Notes: generated from the sequence alone by a model not told the origin. Counted from the stretch's first letter, positions 42,444-51,621 are shown. The stretch: 64,000 bases of DNA from Pseudolabrys sp. (GCA_030684935.1 JAUXXH010000008.1:28363-92362), one strand, 5' to 3'. Program-made: numbers and translations.

Positions 42444-43963
42444 AGGCCGGCGGCGAGCAAAGCCGCCGCGGGCACCGTGATCACCCAGGCCGCGGCAATG
42501 CTGACCACATGCTGGCGGCGCACCAGCTTGCGCTTCTCGCGCTTGTGGTAGTTCACCAGTGCTTTTTCCGGCGTTTCGTTGAGCTGCGCGGTCTCGAGAA
42601 ACATCGAGCGCGGCTTGACCGCCGGGTTCGGCACCCCGGTATTGCTGATGAACTCGCGCAGGTAGCCGACGCCGAACACCGCGCCGACGGCGATATGCGT
42701 CGACGACACCGGCAGTCCGGCTGTCGACGCCAGCAGCACCGTGATCGCCGCAGAGAGCGCGACGCAATAGGCGCGGATCGCGTCCATCCTGGTGATCTTC
42801 TCGCCGACGGTGCGGATCAGCCCGGGCCCGAACAGCGCCAGCCCGAGCGAGATGCCGACCGCGCCGATCACCAGCACCCACAGCGGCAGTGCCACCGTGC
42901 CGGCATCGGTGATGCCGGATTGCACCGCAGCGACGATCGCCGCCAGCGGACCGACCGCATTGGCGACGTCATTGGCGCCGTGCGCGAAAGACAGAAGCGC
43001 GGTGGCGAAGATCAGCGGCAGCGTGAACAGGCTGGCGATGTTCTTGCGGCGGTTCTCCATGCCGCGCGAGCGGCGCTGCACCCAGGGCCGCGCCAGCCAC
43101 AGGCCGCCAGCAAAAAACGCCGCGCCGAACAGCAGCACCACCGGCGCCGACGGTCGCCACACCCGGCTAAGGCCTTTGGTCACCAGGTACATGGCGAAGA
43201 CGCCGCTCATCAGCGCCACCAGCACCGGCACCCAGCGCCGTGCCGCGGCGACGCGGTCCTCGCGGTAGATCACCTTCCATTTGACGAAGCCGAGCAGCAG
43301 CGCGGCGATCACCCCGCCGAGCACCGGCGAGATCACCCAGCTGGCGACGATGGCGCCGATCATCGGCCACTGCACGATATCGAAACCCGACGCGGCGATG
43401 CCGGCCCCGACCACGCCGCCGACGATGGAGTGGGTGGTCGACACCGGCGCGGCGAGATAGGTGGCGAGATGGATCCACAATGCGGCCGACAGCATCGCCG
43501 CGGTCATGACCAGCACGAATTCGACGACGCGCATCGACTCCTCGGGGCGCAGAATGCGCTTCGACACGGTATCGACGACATCGCCGCCGGCCAGGATCGC
43601 ACCGGCGGCTTCGCAGATTGCGGCGATGACCAGCGCGCCTGTCATGGTCAGCGCGCGGCTGCCGACCGCGGGGCCCATGTTGTTGGCGACGTCGTTGGCG
43701 CCGACATTCAGCGCCATATAGGCGGCGATCACGCCGGCGATGATGACGAGATAGGTGAGCGGCCCGGCCGCGGTCGACAGGCTGGCGACCGCGACCACGC
43801 CGATCACGAACACGATCAGCAGCCCCGGCGTCGCCAGCGACCGCGACCGCGCATAGGTAGCCGTCTCGAGCCGACCGACCTTTTTCAGGTCTTTATCAAG
43901 AACGCTTTTCGCCAATGCGGCTCCGCCAAAGTCGCGACAGGCGACCGCAGCCCGTAACATCAT
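42413..43963 (-). CDS. PiT-family inorganic phosphate transporter
   Basis: A 516-residue polytopic H+/phosphate symporter. The duplicated PHO4 signature is visible: ALNVGANDVANNMGPAVGS (about 90-108) and SFAHGANDVANAVGPLAA. Each half has several hydrophobic helices, with a basic loop KKR-type region between. Start ATG 43963; a second ATG is at 43960. The Nudix gene is convergent and overlaps by 31 bases. Confidence 0.93.
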   Translation of the reverse strand: MMLRAAVACRDFGGAALAKSVLDKDLKKVGRLETATYARSRSLATPGLLIVFVIGVVAVASLSTAAGPLTYLVIIAGVIAAYMALNVGANDVANNMGPAVGSRALTMTGALVIAAICEAAGAILAGGDVVDTVSKRILRPEESMRVVEFVLVMTAAMLSAALWIHLATYLAAPVSTTHSIVGGVVGAGIAASGFDIVQWPMIGAIVASWVISPVLGGVIAALLLGFVKWKVIYREDRVAAARRWVPVLVALMSGVFAMYLVTKGLSRVWRPSAPVVLLFGAAFFAGGLWLARPWVQRRSRGMENRRKNIASLFTLPLIFATALLSFAHGANDVANAVGPLAAIVAAVQSGITDAGTVALPLWVLVIGAVGISLGLALFGPGLIRTVGEKITRMDAIRAYCVALSAAITVLLASTAGLPVSSTHIAVGAVFGVGYLREFISNTGVPNPAVKPRSMFLETAQLNETPEKALVNYHKREKRKLVRRQHVVSIAAAWVITVPAAALLAAGLYLLMRTMAG

Positions 43964-44044
43964 CACGCCCAAAAATCATGCCGGACGCGAACCAGCCTGT
44001 TGAAAATCCGGGCAATGGAACCGGCCCGGGTTGGATCGCGCGCG

Positions 44045-44767
44045 CTAGTGCCGGCGCATCGCCGACAGCGTCACGGCGTCGCGCGGCGACAGGGTCAAGG
44101 CCGGCGCCTGCCGGCGCGGCGGCAGCGGCACCGCAAGTGCACCGCCATCGGACGCCGCCACCGGATCGGCGTTCGGCAGGCGGTAGATGCCGGCGGATTC
44201 CGGCGAGGTGCCGTGAGACCCGAACAGCGCCAGTGCCGTGGCCGGGGGCGCGGCCGGCGCCACCCCGGGCGCGGTCAGGAAGGCGGCGAGCTGCTCCATG
44301 CTGGTCTTGGCGATGCGCTGCAGCATGGCGTCGTCGGCGGCGGCCCAGGCGTCGCGGTGGCGGACCTTGGCGGTCTCGTCGCCGGCGATCCGCAAGGCGT
44401 GGCGCTGGTCGCCGTCGAACACGTCCCAGGTCCAGGCGACCGTGGTGTTGCGTTTGTCGACGGTGACGGTGAGCGCGCCGCGCACCCGGTAGGTGGACGG
44501 GCTTTCGCGCGACATTACCGCCAAACGCCGGCTCTGCGCTTCGTCGTTGAGGTTCTTCACCAGCGTTTCGAACTGGCCCGGCGGCAGGCCGTCGATGATG
44601 TCGAAGGCGACGGTGGCGCCCCGCGGCTGCGCCAGCGAGACCGATGGCGTGCCGTCGTGGGTGCAGCCAGCCAGCGCCACGGCGGCCGCGACCGCCACTA
44701 CACGCTGCCTACGCCACGCACGACAGGCCTTGGCGCTCAAGGCGCGCCAGCCCCGACTTAACTCCAT
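44045..44767 (-). CDS. Putative lipoprotein of unknown function
   Basis: A 240-residue protein. A lipobox VALAGC at about residues 30-35 with a hydrophobic stretch before it (VVAVAAAVALAGC) predicts SPII processing and lipid anchoring. The mature protein, rich in Ala/Pro near the end (FLTAPGVAPAAPPATA), has no recognised domain. ATG 44767. A neighbouring lgt may be coincidental. Confidence 0.68.
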   Translation of the reverse strand: MELSRGWRALSAKACRAWRRQRVVAVAAAVALAGCTHDGTPSVSLAQPRGATVAFDIIDGLPPGQFETLVKNLNDEAQSRRLAVMSRESPSTYRVRGALTVTVDKRNTTVAWTWDVFDGDQRHALRIAGDETAKVRHRDAWAAADDAMLQRIAKTSMEQLAAFLTAPGVAPAAPPATALALFGSHGTSPESAGIYRLPNADPVAASDGGALAVPLPPRRQAPALTLSPRDAVTLSAMRRH

Positions 44768-44886
44768 GACACCCCCGCGGCCGCCACCTTGGAACGATGG
44801 TCCTCTGGGCCGGAGCAAAGCCTAGCGGCAACTCCGCCATGGAGTCCAGCCGGGAGGTATGCCGGTGTGGGGAAGGGGAAATTCGG

Positions 44887-45666
44887 CTATCCCGTCAAGG
44901 CAATGGCGTTGATGTGCCGGCCGTAATCCGGCTCGCTGCGGTGGGTCGAGCGGCGGAAACTGTAGAAGCGGTCCGGTTCCGCATACGTGCAGAGCCCGAG
45001 ATCCTCGAAAGCCGCAACGCCGGCGGCCTTCATGCGGGCGCCGACATAGCCGGGCAGGTCGAACCTCGCGAAACCGGCGCGCGCCGAGTCGGTGAAGAAC
45101 CGCGCATTGGCGGCGTCGGCCGCGACAAAGCGGTCGACGAATTCCGGCCCGACCTCGTAATTCGGCTGGCGGATGGTCGGGCCTAGCGCCGCGGCGATGC
45201 GGCCGCGGTCGGCGCCGAGCTTTTCCATGGCCTCGACGGTCGCCTCGATGACGCCGGTCAAGGCGCCGCGCCAGCCGGCATGCGCCGCGCCGATGACGCC
45301 GGCCTCAGGGTCGGCGAACAGCAGGGGGCCGCAGTCGGCGGTCGACACCGCAATGGCCAGCTTCGGCGTGCGCGTGACGACGGCGTCGGCGCGCGGCCGC
45401 GCGTCGCCGGCCCAGGGCTCGTCGGCCACGACGACTTCGGGCGAATGGATTTGATAGAGCGACAGCAGCCGCGCCGGCGCGACGCCCAGCGACGCCGCCA
45501 TGCGGGCGCGGTTTTCCGCGACGTGGTCCGGCGCGTCGCTGGAGCCGACGCCGCCGTTCAGCGACGCATAAAGTCCCTGCGACACGCCGCCGCCGCGGGT
45601 GAAGAAGGCGTGGCGGATGCGGGGCAGGTTCTGCAAAGACGGTGCCTGAAGCATCGATGCGACCAT
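44887..45666 (-). CDS. pgeF: Peptidoglycan editing factor PgeF (laccase-domain protein)
   Basis: A 259-residue protein of the YfiH/PgeF family, which removes non-canonical residues from peptidoglycan precursors. Metal-site motifs: IHSPEVVVAD, STADCGPLLF (Cys) and GAAHAGWRGALTG (His). LNGGVGSSDAPDHVAENR is typical. ATG 45666 lies nine bases after the midA stop. A part of an lgt-midA-pgeF set on the minus strand. Confidence 0.92.
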   Translation of the reverse strand: MVASMLQAPSLQNLPRIRHAFFTRGGGVSQGLYASLNGGVGSSDAPDHVAENRARMAASLGVAPARLLSLYQIHSPEVVVADEPWAGDARPRADAVVTRTPKLAIAVSTADCGPLLFADPEAGVIGAAHAGWRGALTGVIEATVEAMEKLGADRGRIAAALGPTIRQPNYEVGPEFVDRFVAADAANARFFTDSARAGFARFDLPGYVGARMKAAGVAAFEDLGLCTYAEPDRFYSFRRSTHRSEPDYGRHINAIALTG

Positions 45667-45675
45667 GGCGTCCGA

Positions 45676-46776
45676 TTATGTCGCGAATGCGGGCGGCGTG
45701 CCCAGCGACGGATGGGTATAGGCGGCGGCCTTGAACAGCGTGCCCATGCCGGTGCGGCCCTCGCCGGTGAGCCGCGCCAGCGCGGCGTCGATCTCGGCGA
45801 TCTGGGCGCTCGAGGCCTTCGACTTCAGCGTCGCGGCGCGGCTGTCGATGCCGAGGCGGCGCAGCAGTTGCGCCTGCGTGATCGGGCCGTAGCCCTGCAC
45901 GCCCATCGCCTCGACGGCGCGCGTCAGCGCCGCGAAGTCGACATGGGCGGTGAGATCGATGGTGCCCGGCCCGCTCAGCGGATCGGCGTAAGCGTGCTGG
46001 CCGACCGCCTGCAAGGTGTCGCCGGCGGCGCTGTCGGCATGGCCGTAGTCGATCACCAAAGCCGCGCCGCCGTCGCGCTTGAGCCTGCGGCCGAGGTCGA
46101 AAGCGGCTGCGCCGTCGCGCCACTCGACGATGGCGCCCTCAGGGGCCGAGCGCTGCGCCGGCGGCAGCAGCCGCTCGAAATGCGGCATCGGCTCGGCGGC
46201 GGCAGTGAAGGCGAGGTGGCCGGCGGCATCGAGGCCGACCTGGCGCTCGTGCCAGCCGCGCGCCGACTTGACTGCCTGGTTGACCGGCAGCGCATCGAAG
46301 AATTCGTTGGCGACGATGATCGCCGGGCCTGCCGGCACCTCGTTGAGCGAGGCATGCCAGAACACCGGCAGCGACTGCGGCTCAAGCGCGGCTTCCTGTT
46401 GCGCGCGCAGCGCCGTATTGATCTCGACCAGGTGCAGCACCAGCGCTTCGCGGAATTTCGGCATCACCTTCACCGCCCGCATGGCGTCCTTCATCATGGT
46501 GCCGCGGCCGGGGCCGAGCTCGACGATGCGGACGTTCTCGGGCGACCCCATCTGCGTCCACACCGCCGCCATCCAAAGCCCGATGAGTTCGCCGAACATC
46601 TGGCTGACTTCCGGGGCGGTGATGAAATCGCCGCTGACGCCGAGCGGATCGCGCGTGGTGTAATAGCCGTGCGCGGGGTCGCTCAGGCACAGCGTCATGT
46701 ATTGCGCCACCGGCATCGGCCCGGCGGCGGCGATGCGGCGGCGAATCTCGATTTCCAGCGGGCCGGGCTCAGGCAT
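45676..46776 (-). CDS. SAM-dependent methyltransferase, MidA/NDUFAF7 family
   Basis: A 366-residue class I methyltransferase. SAM-binding motif [16 protein letters not shown] and the preceding [14 protein letters not shown] are characteristic; [11 protein letters not shown] follows. In mitochondria, the homologue NDUFAF7 methylates a complex I subunit; the bacterial role is not settled. ATG 46776 lies eight bases inside lgt, so the two are translationally coupled. Confidence 0.9.
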   Translation of the reverse strand: MPEPGPLEIEIRRRIAAAGPMPVAQYMTLCLSDPAHGYYTTRDPLGVSGDFITAPEVSQMFGELIGLWMAAVWTQMGSPENVRIVELGPGRGTMMKDAMRAVKVMPKFREALVLHLVEINTALRAQQEAALEPQSLPVFWHASLNEVPAGPAIIVANEFFDALPVNQAVKSARGWHERQVGLDAAGHLAFTAAAEPMPHFERLLPPAQRSAPEGAIVEWRDGAAAFDLGRRLKRDGGAALVIDYGHADSAAGDTLQAVGQHAYADPLSGPGTIDLTAHVDFAALTRAVEAMGVQGYGPITQAQLLRRLGIDSRAATLKSKASSAQIAEIDAALARLTGEGRTGMGTLFKAAAYTHPSLGTPPAFAT

Positions 46777-47599
46777 GCGTGTCTCGCCGCAGCGGATGCT
46801 TCAGCCCGTAGAGTATGAAACCGGCGCCGACCAGGAACAACGGGATCGACAGCAATTGACCCATGGTGGCGCCGCCCCACAAAAAGCCGAGCTGCGCGTC
46901 CGGCTCGCGGAAGAATTCGCAAATGGTGCGTGCCACCGCATAGACGCAGGCGAAGCTGCCGATGATGACGCCGGGCCGCTTCAGCGCGCCGAAGCGCATC
47001 AGCAGCGCCAGCACGATGAACAGCACGACGCCCTCCAGCGCTGCCTCGTAGAGCTGGCTCGGATGCCGCGGCAGCGGCCCGCCGTTGGGAAACACCATGG
47101 CCCAGGGCACGTCGGTCGGGCGGCCCCACAGCTCGCTGTTGATGAAATTGGCAAGCCGGCCGAGGAAAATGCCGATCGGCGCCGCGGCGCAGGTCATGTC
47201 GCCGAGCGACCGGATCAGAATGCCGCGCTGGCGCGCGAACAGCACCACCGCCACCACGCAGCCGGTGAAGCCGCCGTGGAACGACATGCCGCCCTGCCAG
47301 AGCTGGAAGATTTCCAAGGGGTGCGCGGCGAAATGCGCCGGGTTGTAGAACAGCACATAGCCGAGGCGGCCGCCGAGAATGATGCCGAGCGTGACCCAGA
47401 CGACGAAGTCGTCGAAATCCGCGACCGTCATCGGCGCCTTCCCGCCCCACAGCCGCTCGGAGCGGATCAGCACGCGGGCATAGGCCCAGCCGAGCAGGAT
47501 GCCGACGATATAGGCGAGCGCATACCAGCGAATGGCGAAGGGCCCGACCTGCAGCAGCACCGGGTCGATCATCGGGAAGGGCAGGACGAACAGGGGCAT
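46769..47599 (-). CDS. lgt: Prolipoprotein diacylglyceryl transferase
   Basis: A 276-residue inner-membrane enzyme that adds diacylglyceryl to the lipobox Cys. The signature [17 protein letters not shown] and [20 protein letters not shown] (Lgt motif) are visible, followed by [12 protein letters not shown]. Seven hydrophobic helices. Start ATG 47599. First gene of the minus-strand lgt-midA-pgeF set. Confidence 0.95.
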   Translation of the reverse strand: MPLFVLPFPMIDPVLLQVGPFAIRWYALAYIVGILLGWAYARVLIRSERLWGGKAPMTVADFDDFVVWVTLGIILGGRLGYVLFYNPAHFAAHPLEIFQLWQGGMSFHGGFTGCVVAVVLFARQRGILIRSLGDMTCAAAPIGIFLGRLANFINSELWGRPTDVPWAMVFPNGGPLPRHPSQLYEAALEGVVLFIVLALLMRFGALKRPGVIIGSFACVYAVARTICEFFREPDAQLGFLWGGATMGQLLSIPLFLVGAGFILYGLKHPLRRDTHA

Positions 47600-47838
47600 G
47601 GGCTGCTTCCGGTCGGGCGTCTACAGCCACTCCCTAGCACACCTTCGTGTTGCAGTGCGTCACGGAATGGCGGGCAGGCCGCGCGAAGTAACAGCCGCGA
47701 TCCGTCCCGCGCCGCCGACTTGCGGGACGACGATGAAAACGCGACTATTCCGCGAACGCGACGACAAGCAATCGCGCGTCCGATGGACACGTTCAAGCGT
47801 CGGCTTCGACCGAAGCAGAACGACAGGGGAGACGTCAC
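47600..47838. promoter_or_regulatory. Divergent spacer between lgt and the TctC-type gene
   Basis: 239 bases with no gene; expected to hold promoters for both directions. AGGGGAGA at 47825-47832 is the ribosome binding site of the following GTG. No palindromic element was noted. Confidence 0.4.
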
Positions 47839-48828
47839 GTGAGAAATACGACGGGGCTACGTACGACAAGAATCGCCGCGCTTGCCGCGGCAGCGTTGCT
47901 GGCGCTGCCCGCGGCGGGCGCCACCGCGCAGGATTATCCGGCCCGCGCCATCACCATGATCGTCCCGTTTCCGGCGGGCGGCGGCAACGACATGATCGCC
48001 CGCATCGTTGCCGCCAAGCTGTCCACGGCGCTCGGTCAGCAGGTGGTGGTGGACAACCGCGGCGGCGCCAACGGCGTCATCGCCATGCGCACGGCCGCCC
48101 GCGCCGCCCCCGATGGCTACACCATCGTGTTCGCCAACACGTCGACGACCACGATCAACATCGCGCTTAATCCAAACGCCGGCTATGACATCCGCAAGGA
48201 GTTCGCGCCGATCGGCATGATCGCCGCCGCGGGCATCGGCATCATCGCGCACCCGTCCTTTGCCGCCAACTCCGTGCCGGAGTTGATTGCGCTTGCCAAG
48301 GCGCAGCCCGGCAAGCTCTCGATCGGCACCTCGCCGCCGGGCAGCGGCTCGCACCTCTCCGCCGAACTGTTCAAGGCCAGGACCGGGATCAATGTCACGT
48401 TTGTGCCTTACCGGGGCACGGCCGCGCTCAACAACGATCTGCTTGGCGGCCACATCTCCGTGATGTTCGGTGTGCTGCCAGCCTCGCTCGGCGCGATCAA
48501 GGCGGGGCAGCTCAAGGTGCTGGGCATGACCAGCACCGAACGTATCGCCCTGTTGCCGGATGTTCCGACCGTGTCGGAAACCATTCCGGGCTTCGAGGCC
48601 GTGCTGCGCTACGGCCTGCTGGCGCCCGCCGGCACGCCGGCGCCGATCATCGCGCGGCTCAACAAGGAACTGGTGGCGCTGGCCGGCTCCGACGAGGTCA
48701 AGACCCGCCTTGCCAGCGAAGCCGGCGTGGCGCTGACGTCGACGCCGGAGGAATATGCCGCCGAGATTGCACGCGAGGACGGCATCTGGGGGCCGCTGAT
48801 CAAGAGCCTCAACCTCAAGGTGGAGTAG
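47839..48828 (+). CDS. Tripartite tricarboxylate transporter substrate-binding protein (Bug/TctC family)
   Basis: A 329-residue periplasmic binding protein. The signal peptide (VRNTTGLRTTRIAALAAAALLALPAAGATAQ) is followed by DYPARAITMIVPFPAGGGNDMIARIVA, the family N terminus. Bug proteins bind organic acids; here no TctA/TctB membrane genes are adjacent, as for most orphan Bugs. GTG 47839 with AGGGGAGA upstream. Ligand unknown. Confidence 0.9.
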   Translation: MRNTTGLRTTRIAALAAAALLALPAAGATAQDYPARAITMIVPFPAGGGNDMIARIVAAKLSTALGQQVVVDNRGGANGVIAMRTAARAAPDGYTIVFANTSTTTINIALNPNAGYDIRKEFAPIGMIAAAGIGIIAHPSFAANSVPELIALAKAQPGKLSIGTSPPGSGSHLSAELFKARTGINVTFVPYRGTAALNNDLLGGHISVMFGVLPASLGAIKAGQLKVLGMTSTERIALLPDVPTVSETIPGFEAVLRYGLLAPAGTPAPIIARLNKELVALAGSDEVKTRLASEAGVALTSTPEEYAAEIAREDGIWGPLIKSLNLKVE

Positions 48829-48883
48829 CGCGCAGGGGGTTAGCGCCGGCACGAAATTTCTTGCAGCCAGGGTCTTCCAGGCA

Positions 48884-48898
48884 TATGCTTAAGGCATA
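48884..48898. promoter_or_regulatory. Inverted repeat upstream of vapB
   Basis: TATGC-TTAAG-GCATA, 17 bases before the vapB ATG. Size and position suit autoregulation by a VapB/VapBC complex. The AGGAGG ribosome binding site follows at 48904-48909. Confidence 0.5.
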
Positions 48899-48914
48899 GG
48901 CCCAGGAGGTGCGT

Positions 48915-49151
48915 ATGTCCGATCAGAGACACGTCCGGTTGTTTCGCAACGGCCGCAACCAGGCAGTCCGCATTCCGGTGGAGTTTGAACTTCCCGGCGA
49001 CGAGGCCGTCATGCACCGCGACGGCGACCGGCTGGTGATCGAGCCGGTGCGCAAGCGCGGGCTCATCGCCCTGCTGAAATCGATGACGCCGCTCGACGAG
49101 GAATTTCCCGCGATCGAAGATCCGGCGCCGAAGCCGGAACGCCTGCTGTGA
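48915..49151 (+). CDS. vapB: VapB-type antitoxin
   Basis: A 78-residue antitoxin. The N-terminal half (RHVRLFRNGRNQAVRIPVEFELPGDEAV) is an AbrB/SpoVT-like DNA-binding swapped hairpin; the acidic C terminus (LDEEFPAIEDPAPK) would bind the toxin. A strong AGGAGG lies six bases before the ATG; a GTG at 48909 falls within that site. Overlaps vapC by four bases. Confidence 0.92.
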   Translation: MSDQRHVRLFRNGRNQAVRIPVEFELPGDEAVMHRDGDRLVIEPVRKRGLIALLKSMTPLDEEFPAIEDPAPKPERLL

Positions 49152-49549
49152 CGCGTTATCTGCTGGACACAAATATTCTGTCTGACTTGATCCGCAACCC
49201 GCAGGGCAAGGCGGCTCGGCGGATCGCCAAGGCCGGCGAGGACAGTGTCTGCACCAGCATCATCGTGGCGGCCGAGTTGCGCTACGGCTGCGCCAAAAGC
49301 GGCTCGGCAAGATTGCGCAAGGCGGTCGAGGACCTGTTGAGCGAAATCGCTGTGCTGCCGTTCGAGGCGCCGGCCGACGCAGCCTACGGCGTTATTCGTG
49401 CGTCGCTGGAATCAGGTGGCACACCTATTGGCGGCAACGATCTGCTGATTGCCGCGCACGCAAAAACGCTTGGCGCAATTGTCGTCACGGCCAACACGCA
49501 GGAGTTCAGGCGGGTAGGCGGGGTGAAGGTAGAGAACTGGCTGGCGTGA
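49148..49549 (+). CDS. vapC: VapC-type PIN-domain toxin
   Basis: A 133-residue PIN-domain endoribonuclease. Acidic metal ligands Asp7 (YLLDTNIL), Glu43 (AAELRYG) and Asp98 (GGNDLLIAAHA) are visible; the fourth position is Asn116. These toxins cut tRNA or rRNA. GTG start at 49148 overlaps the vapB stop (GTGA). The next gene is convergent, 25 bases away. Confidence 0.93.
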   Translation: MTRYLLDTNILSDLIRNPQGKAARRIAKAGEDSVCTSIIVAAELRYGCAKSGSARLRKAVEDLLSEIAVLPFEAPADAAYGVIRASLESGGTPIGGNDLLIAAHAKTLGAIVVTANTQEFRRVGGVKVENWLA

Positions 49550-49574
49550 CAAGCGACACTCGCGCACGGGCGAG

Positions 49575-50210
49575 TCACCTAGGTGGCCTCCTACACCTCG
49601 TGCCGATTCTACCCGACGTGCTAAGGGGCGGACTGAGGAGCCTTTTGTACGTCGCTTTCCGATTCCGATCGACGAGGGGCGGCGGGCACGGAAGAGCATC
49701 GACGTATGACTTCGCGATTTGCGCACCCTTCCGCTTGAAAGCTTCATACACCTTAATCAACTGCTTGCTTACCGACGTCGGCAGCGGTGACCGGCGTGAT
49801 CTGAACTTGCTGGAGAACTGGGCGACGGGGCTCGACCGCTTCACATCGGAGATCATGCCCAGCAATGCTGGCGCGTCAGAGAAGCCGAAATTGTTCACCA
49901 GCGTTGGTGCCTCCCGGTAGGTCAGCGGCATTTCTGACGGCGTCCAACGCGCTTCGCCGAACCTGTCGTGGTTAGACATTGTGATCGGAGGTGTCACGTG
50001 GACGAGCTTAACGCCCATCTCACCATTTTGGACGAAGCCAAAGCGCATCCCGTTCAGCTCACCGAGCCGCTTCGGGTTCATCAGGTTTTTACGATGGCAG
50101 CCGGTGCATCCGAAGCTGCCAAATTCCCAGAAGGGATCGGTTCGCATCTCGTTTGGGTCGTCGAGCTGCGGCTGGCGAAGCATGACGAGGATGACACCTC
50201 CGCTGGTCAT
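49575..50210 (-). CDS. Conserved protein with a CTGCH motif, coupled to the Nmad3 gene
   Basis: A 211-residue protein of unknown function. ATG 50210 overlaps the Nmad3 stop (ATGA), so translation is probably coupled. Residues 26-45 carry the strongest conserved-looking patch: PFWEFGSFGCTGCHRKNLMN, with Cys35, Cys38 and His39. This resembles a CxxCH haem-binding motif but there is no signal peptide, so a zinc or structural role in the cytoplasm is more likely. MRFGFVQNGEMGVKLVHVTPP follows, and the C-terminal half is basic (KFRSRRSPLPTSVSKQLIKV). I recall similar proteins next to Nmad3 genes but cannot name the family. Confidence 0.75.
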   Translation of the reverse strand: MTSGGVILVMLRQPQLDDPNEMRTDPFWEFGSFGCTGCHRKNLMNPKRLGELNGMRFGFVQNGEMGVKLVHVTPPITMSNHDRFGEARWTPSEMPLTYREAPTLVNNFGFSDAPALLGMISDVKRSSPVAQFSSKFRSRRSPLPTSVSKQLIKVYEAFKRKGAQIAKSYVDALPCPPPLVDRNRKATYKRLLSPPLSTSGRIGTRCRRPPR

Positions 50211-50959
50211 CTCGGGCTCGCTCTCATTTCGCCATCGATGTCTCGGATCGTTTCTTCGAGCCAAGCTGCCGCCTCGGAGTTTCCAGATATGTCCGTGATA
50301 AATTCTTGGCCGCGTCCGACGACGTTCAAGGTTTCATCGTCATCCCAACGGTCGGGGCGGCGGTGATAGGTCAAACCAGTAGAACGCAACCATGCTGGCA
50401 CTCTCCAACGGCTCACCCCGTCTCCTGCTCTAGAGAGCCGGAGGCCGTTGCTGGCGTGTTTTGCCGTTCGACCCACACCGACATAGAGGGAGTTGTTGGC
50501 GTTCCAGTCGCCAATTATGTGGGGGTGGGGACGCGTAAAGCCAGGCGGCTGCATATCTTCGCCCGGTGCGGCGCCGATCGCGAATATCTTCTCAACGCGA
50601 AGATATCCGAAGATGCGATGGTGGCGGTCGCTTCGGCCTGATTCCGAAAAGAGCCCAAAGAATATAAAGACATCGCCGACAGAAACTCCGTTGTTCTGGA
50701 GGTGTGCCTGAGCAGCGCCAGTCTGCCCGAAAGCGCACCGACCGGCTTCAAACATCGGATCATGATGGCACAGGCTGCCGCCGGTCAGACGCCCTTTGGT
50801 AACACCATGGACTATTTCTCCGAGCCCAAGATGATCGTAGGTCGTCACAGACCGCCTTTGCGTCGGTATAGGCAGGCTTATGGGAACCCCGTTGAAAATT
50901 GGCGAGGGAAAGCCGCCTGCGCCGCTGTCAAATCCCTTTCGACTGAATATGATCTTCAT
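50207..50959 (-). CDS. Nucleotide-modification-associated domain 3 (Nmad3) protein
   Basis: A 250-residue protein. The start ATG 50959 gives MKIIFSRKGFDSGAGGFPSP, the Nmad3 N terminus; a longer form from 51010 adds 17 residues. Other matching segments are GRCAFGQTGAAQAHLQNNG, GDVFIFFGLFSE, RIFGYLRVEKIF, HPHIIGDW and NNSLYVGV. The family was named for its association with nucleic-acid modification genes in phages and bacteria; its biochemistry is not known. The stop overlaps the next gene, and the XRE antitoxin gene ends 54 bases upstream on the same strand. Its codon use and composition look less GC-rich than neighbours. Confidence 0.82.
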   Translation of the reverse strand: MKIIFSRKGFDSGAGGFPSPIFNGVPISLPIPTQRRSVTTYDHLGLGEIVHGVTKGRLTGGSLCHHDPMFEAGRCAFGQTGAAQAHLQNNGVSVGDVFIFFGLFSESGRSDRHHRIFGYLRVEKIFAIGAAPGEDMQPPGFTRPHPHIIGDWNANNSLYVGVGRTAKHASNGLRLSRAGDGVSRWRVPAWLRSTGLTYHRRPDRWDDDETLNVVGRGQEFITDISGNSEAAAWLEETIRDIDGEMRASPR

Positions 50960-51013
50960 TGACGCGCCCCGTTTGCGAGATGGTATCTCGTCTTCGTGTT
51001 GGTCGCACATGGC
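50960..51013 (-). other. Spacer between the XRE antitoxin and Nmad3
   Basis: Only 54 bases, no hairpin terminator, so read-through from the toxin-antitoxin pair into Nmad3 is plausible. A separate promoter cannot be excluded. Confidence 0.4.
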
Positions 51014-51295
51014 TCACGCCACCCTCTTCCCCACCCGCCACTCCACCGTAAGCCCGGCGTCCGTCGCGAGGATCATCAGGGCATCGAGGCTGAACTTGTC
51101 GATCCGCCCGCGCAGCAGGTCGTTCATGCGCGGCTGCGTCACACCCAGCCGCTTGGCGGCTTCGGCCTGCGTGAGATTCCAGCCGTCGACGGCGTCGCGG
51201 ATGGCGATCATCAGGCCGGACCGGGCTTTCATGTTGGCGGCTTCGGCCGGCGAATTTTCCAGAGCGTCCCAGACGCTGTCAAAACGTTCGGTCAT
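51014..51295 (-). CDS. XRE-type antitoxin of a RelE/HigB-like toxin module
   Basis: A 93-residue helix-turn-helix protein. The DNA-binding part reads NLTQAEAAKRLGVTQPRMND (residues about 40-59). It follows its toxin and overlaps it by four bases (ATG 51295), the higBA order. The antitoxin would neutralise the toxin and repress the operon. It lies 54 bases upstream of the Nmad3 gene. Confidence 0.88.
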   Translation of the reverse strand: MTERFDSVWDALENSPAEAANMKARSGLMIAIRDAVDGWNLTQAEAAKRLGVTQPRMNDLLRGRIDKFSLDALMILATDAGLTVEWRVGKRVA

Positions 51296-51621
51296 CGTCG
51301 ATCTCTCCGCATAAGGTCCCTGAACCGCGCGCTTGCGAGATCAAGGTTGCGTTTCGGCGTCGCCTGCGCCGTCTTGCGAAAGGCATGCAGCACGTAAATG
51401 GCATCGCCAAGCGTGGCGATGTAAATCGCCCGGTACGCGCCGGATGCGTCGCGCACCCGGATTTCCCGGACACCGGGTCCGATGGTTTTCATCGGCTTCC
51501 AGTCGTCCGGATCGCGACCGCGCTGGAGGCGGTCGATCTGGAAACCGACTTCGCGGCGCGCGCGGTCAGGAAAGGAGCGCACCGCGTCAAGCGAATCTCC
51601 GATGAAGACCACCGGCTTCAT
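51292..51621 (-). CDS. RelE/HigB-like toxin (Gp49-type)
   Basis: A 109-residue toxin of the phage-derived Gp49/HigB type, expected to cut mRNA on the ribosome. Core segments: SLDAVRSFPDRARREVGFQI, WKPMKTIGPGVREIRVR, and YRAIYIATLGDAIYVLHAFRKTAQATPKR (C-terminal RelE-fold basic residues). ATG 51621. No Shine-Dalgarno is visible upstream, and the start lies only about five bases from a perfect TATAAT on the same strand, so the mRNA may be leaderless. Confidence 0.88.
   Translation of the reverse strand: MKPVVFIGDSLDAVRSFPDRARREVGFQIDRLQRGRDPDDWKPMKTIGPGVREIRVRDASGAYRAIYIATLGDAIYVLHAFRKTAQATPKRNLDLASARFRDLMRRDRR

Noticed and set aside
50099..50150. The CTGCH gene as a cytochrome c
   Set aside because: No signal peptide or membrane anchor and no other cytochrome features; a single CxxCH can be a metal site.
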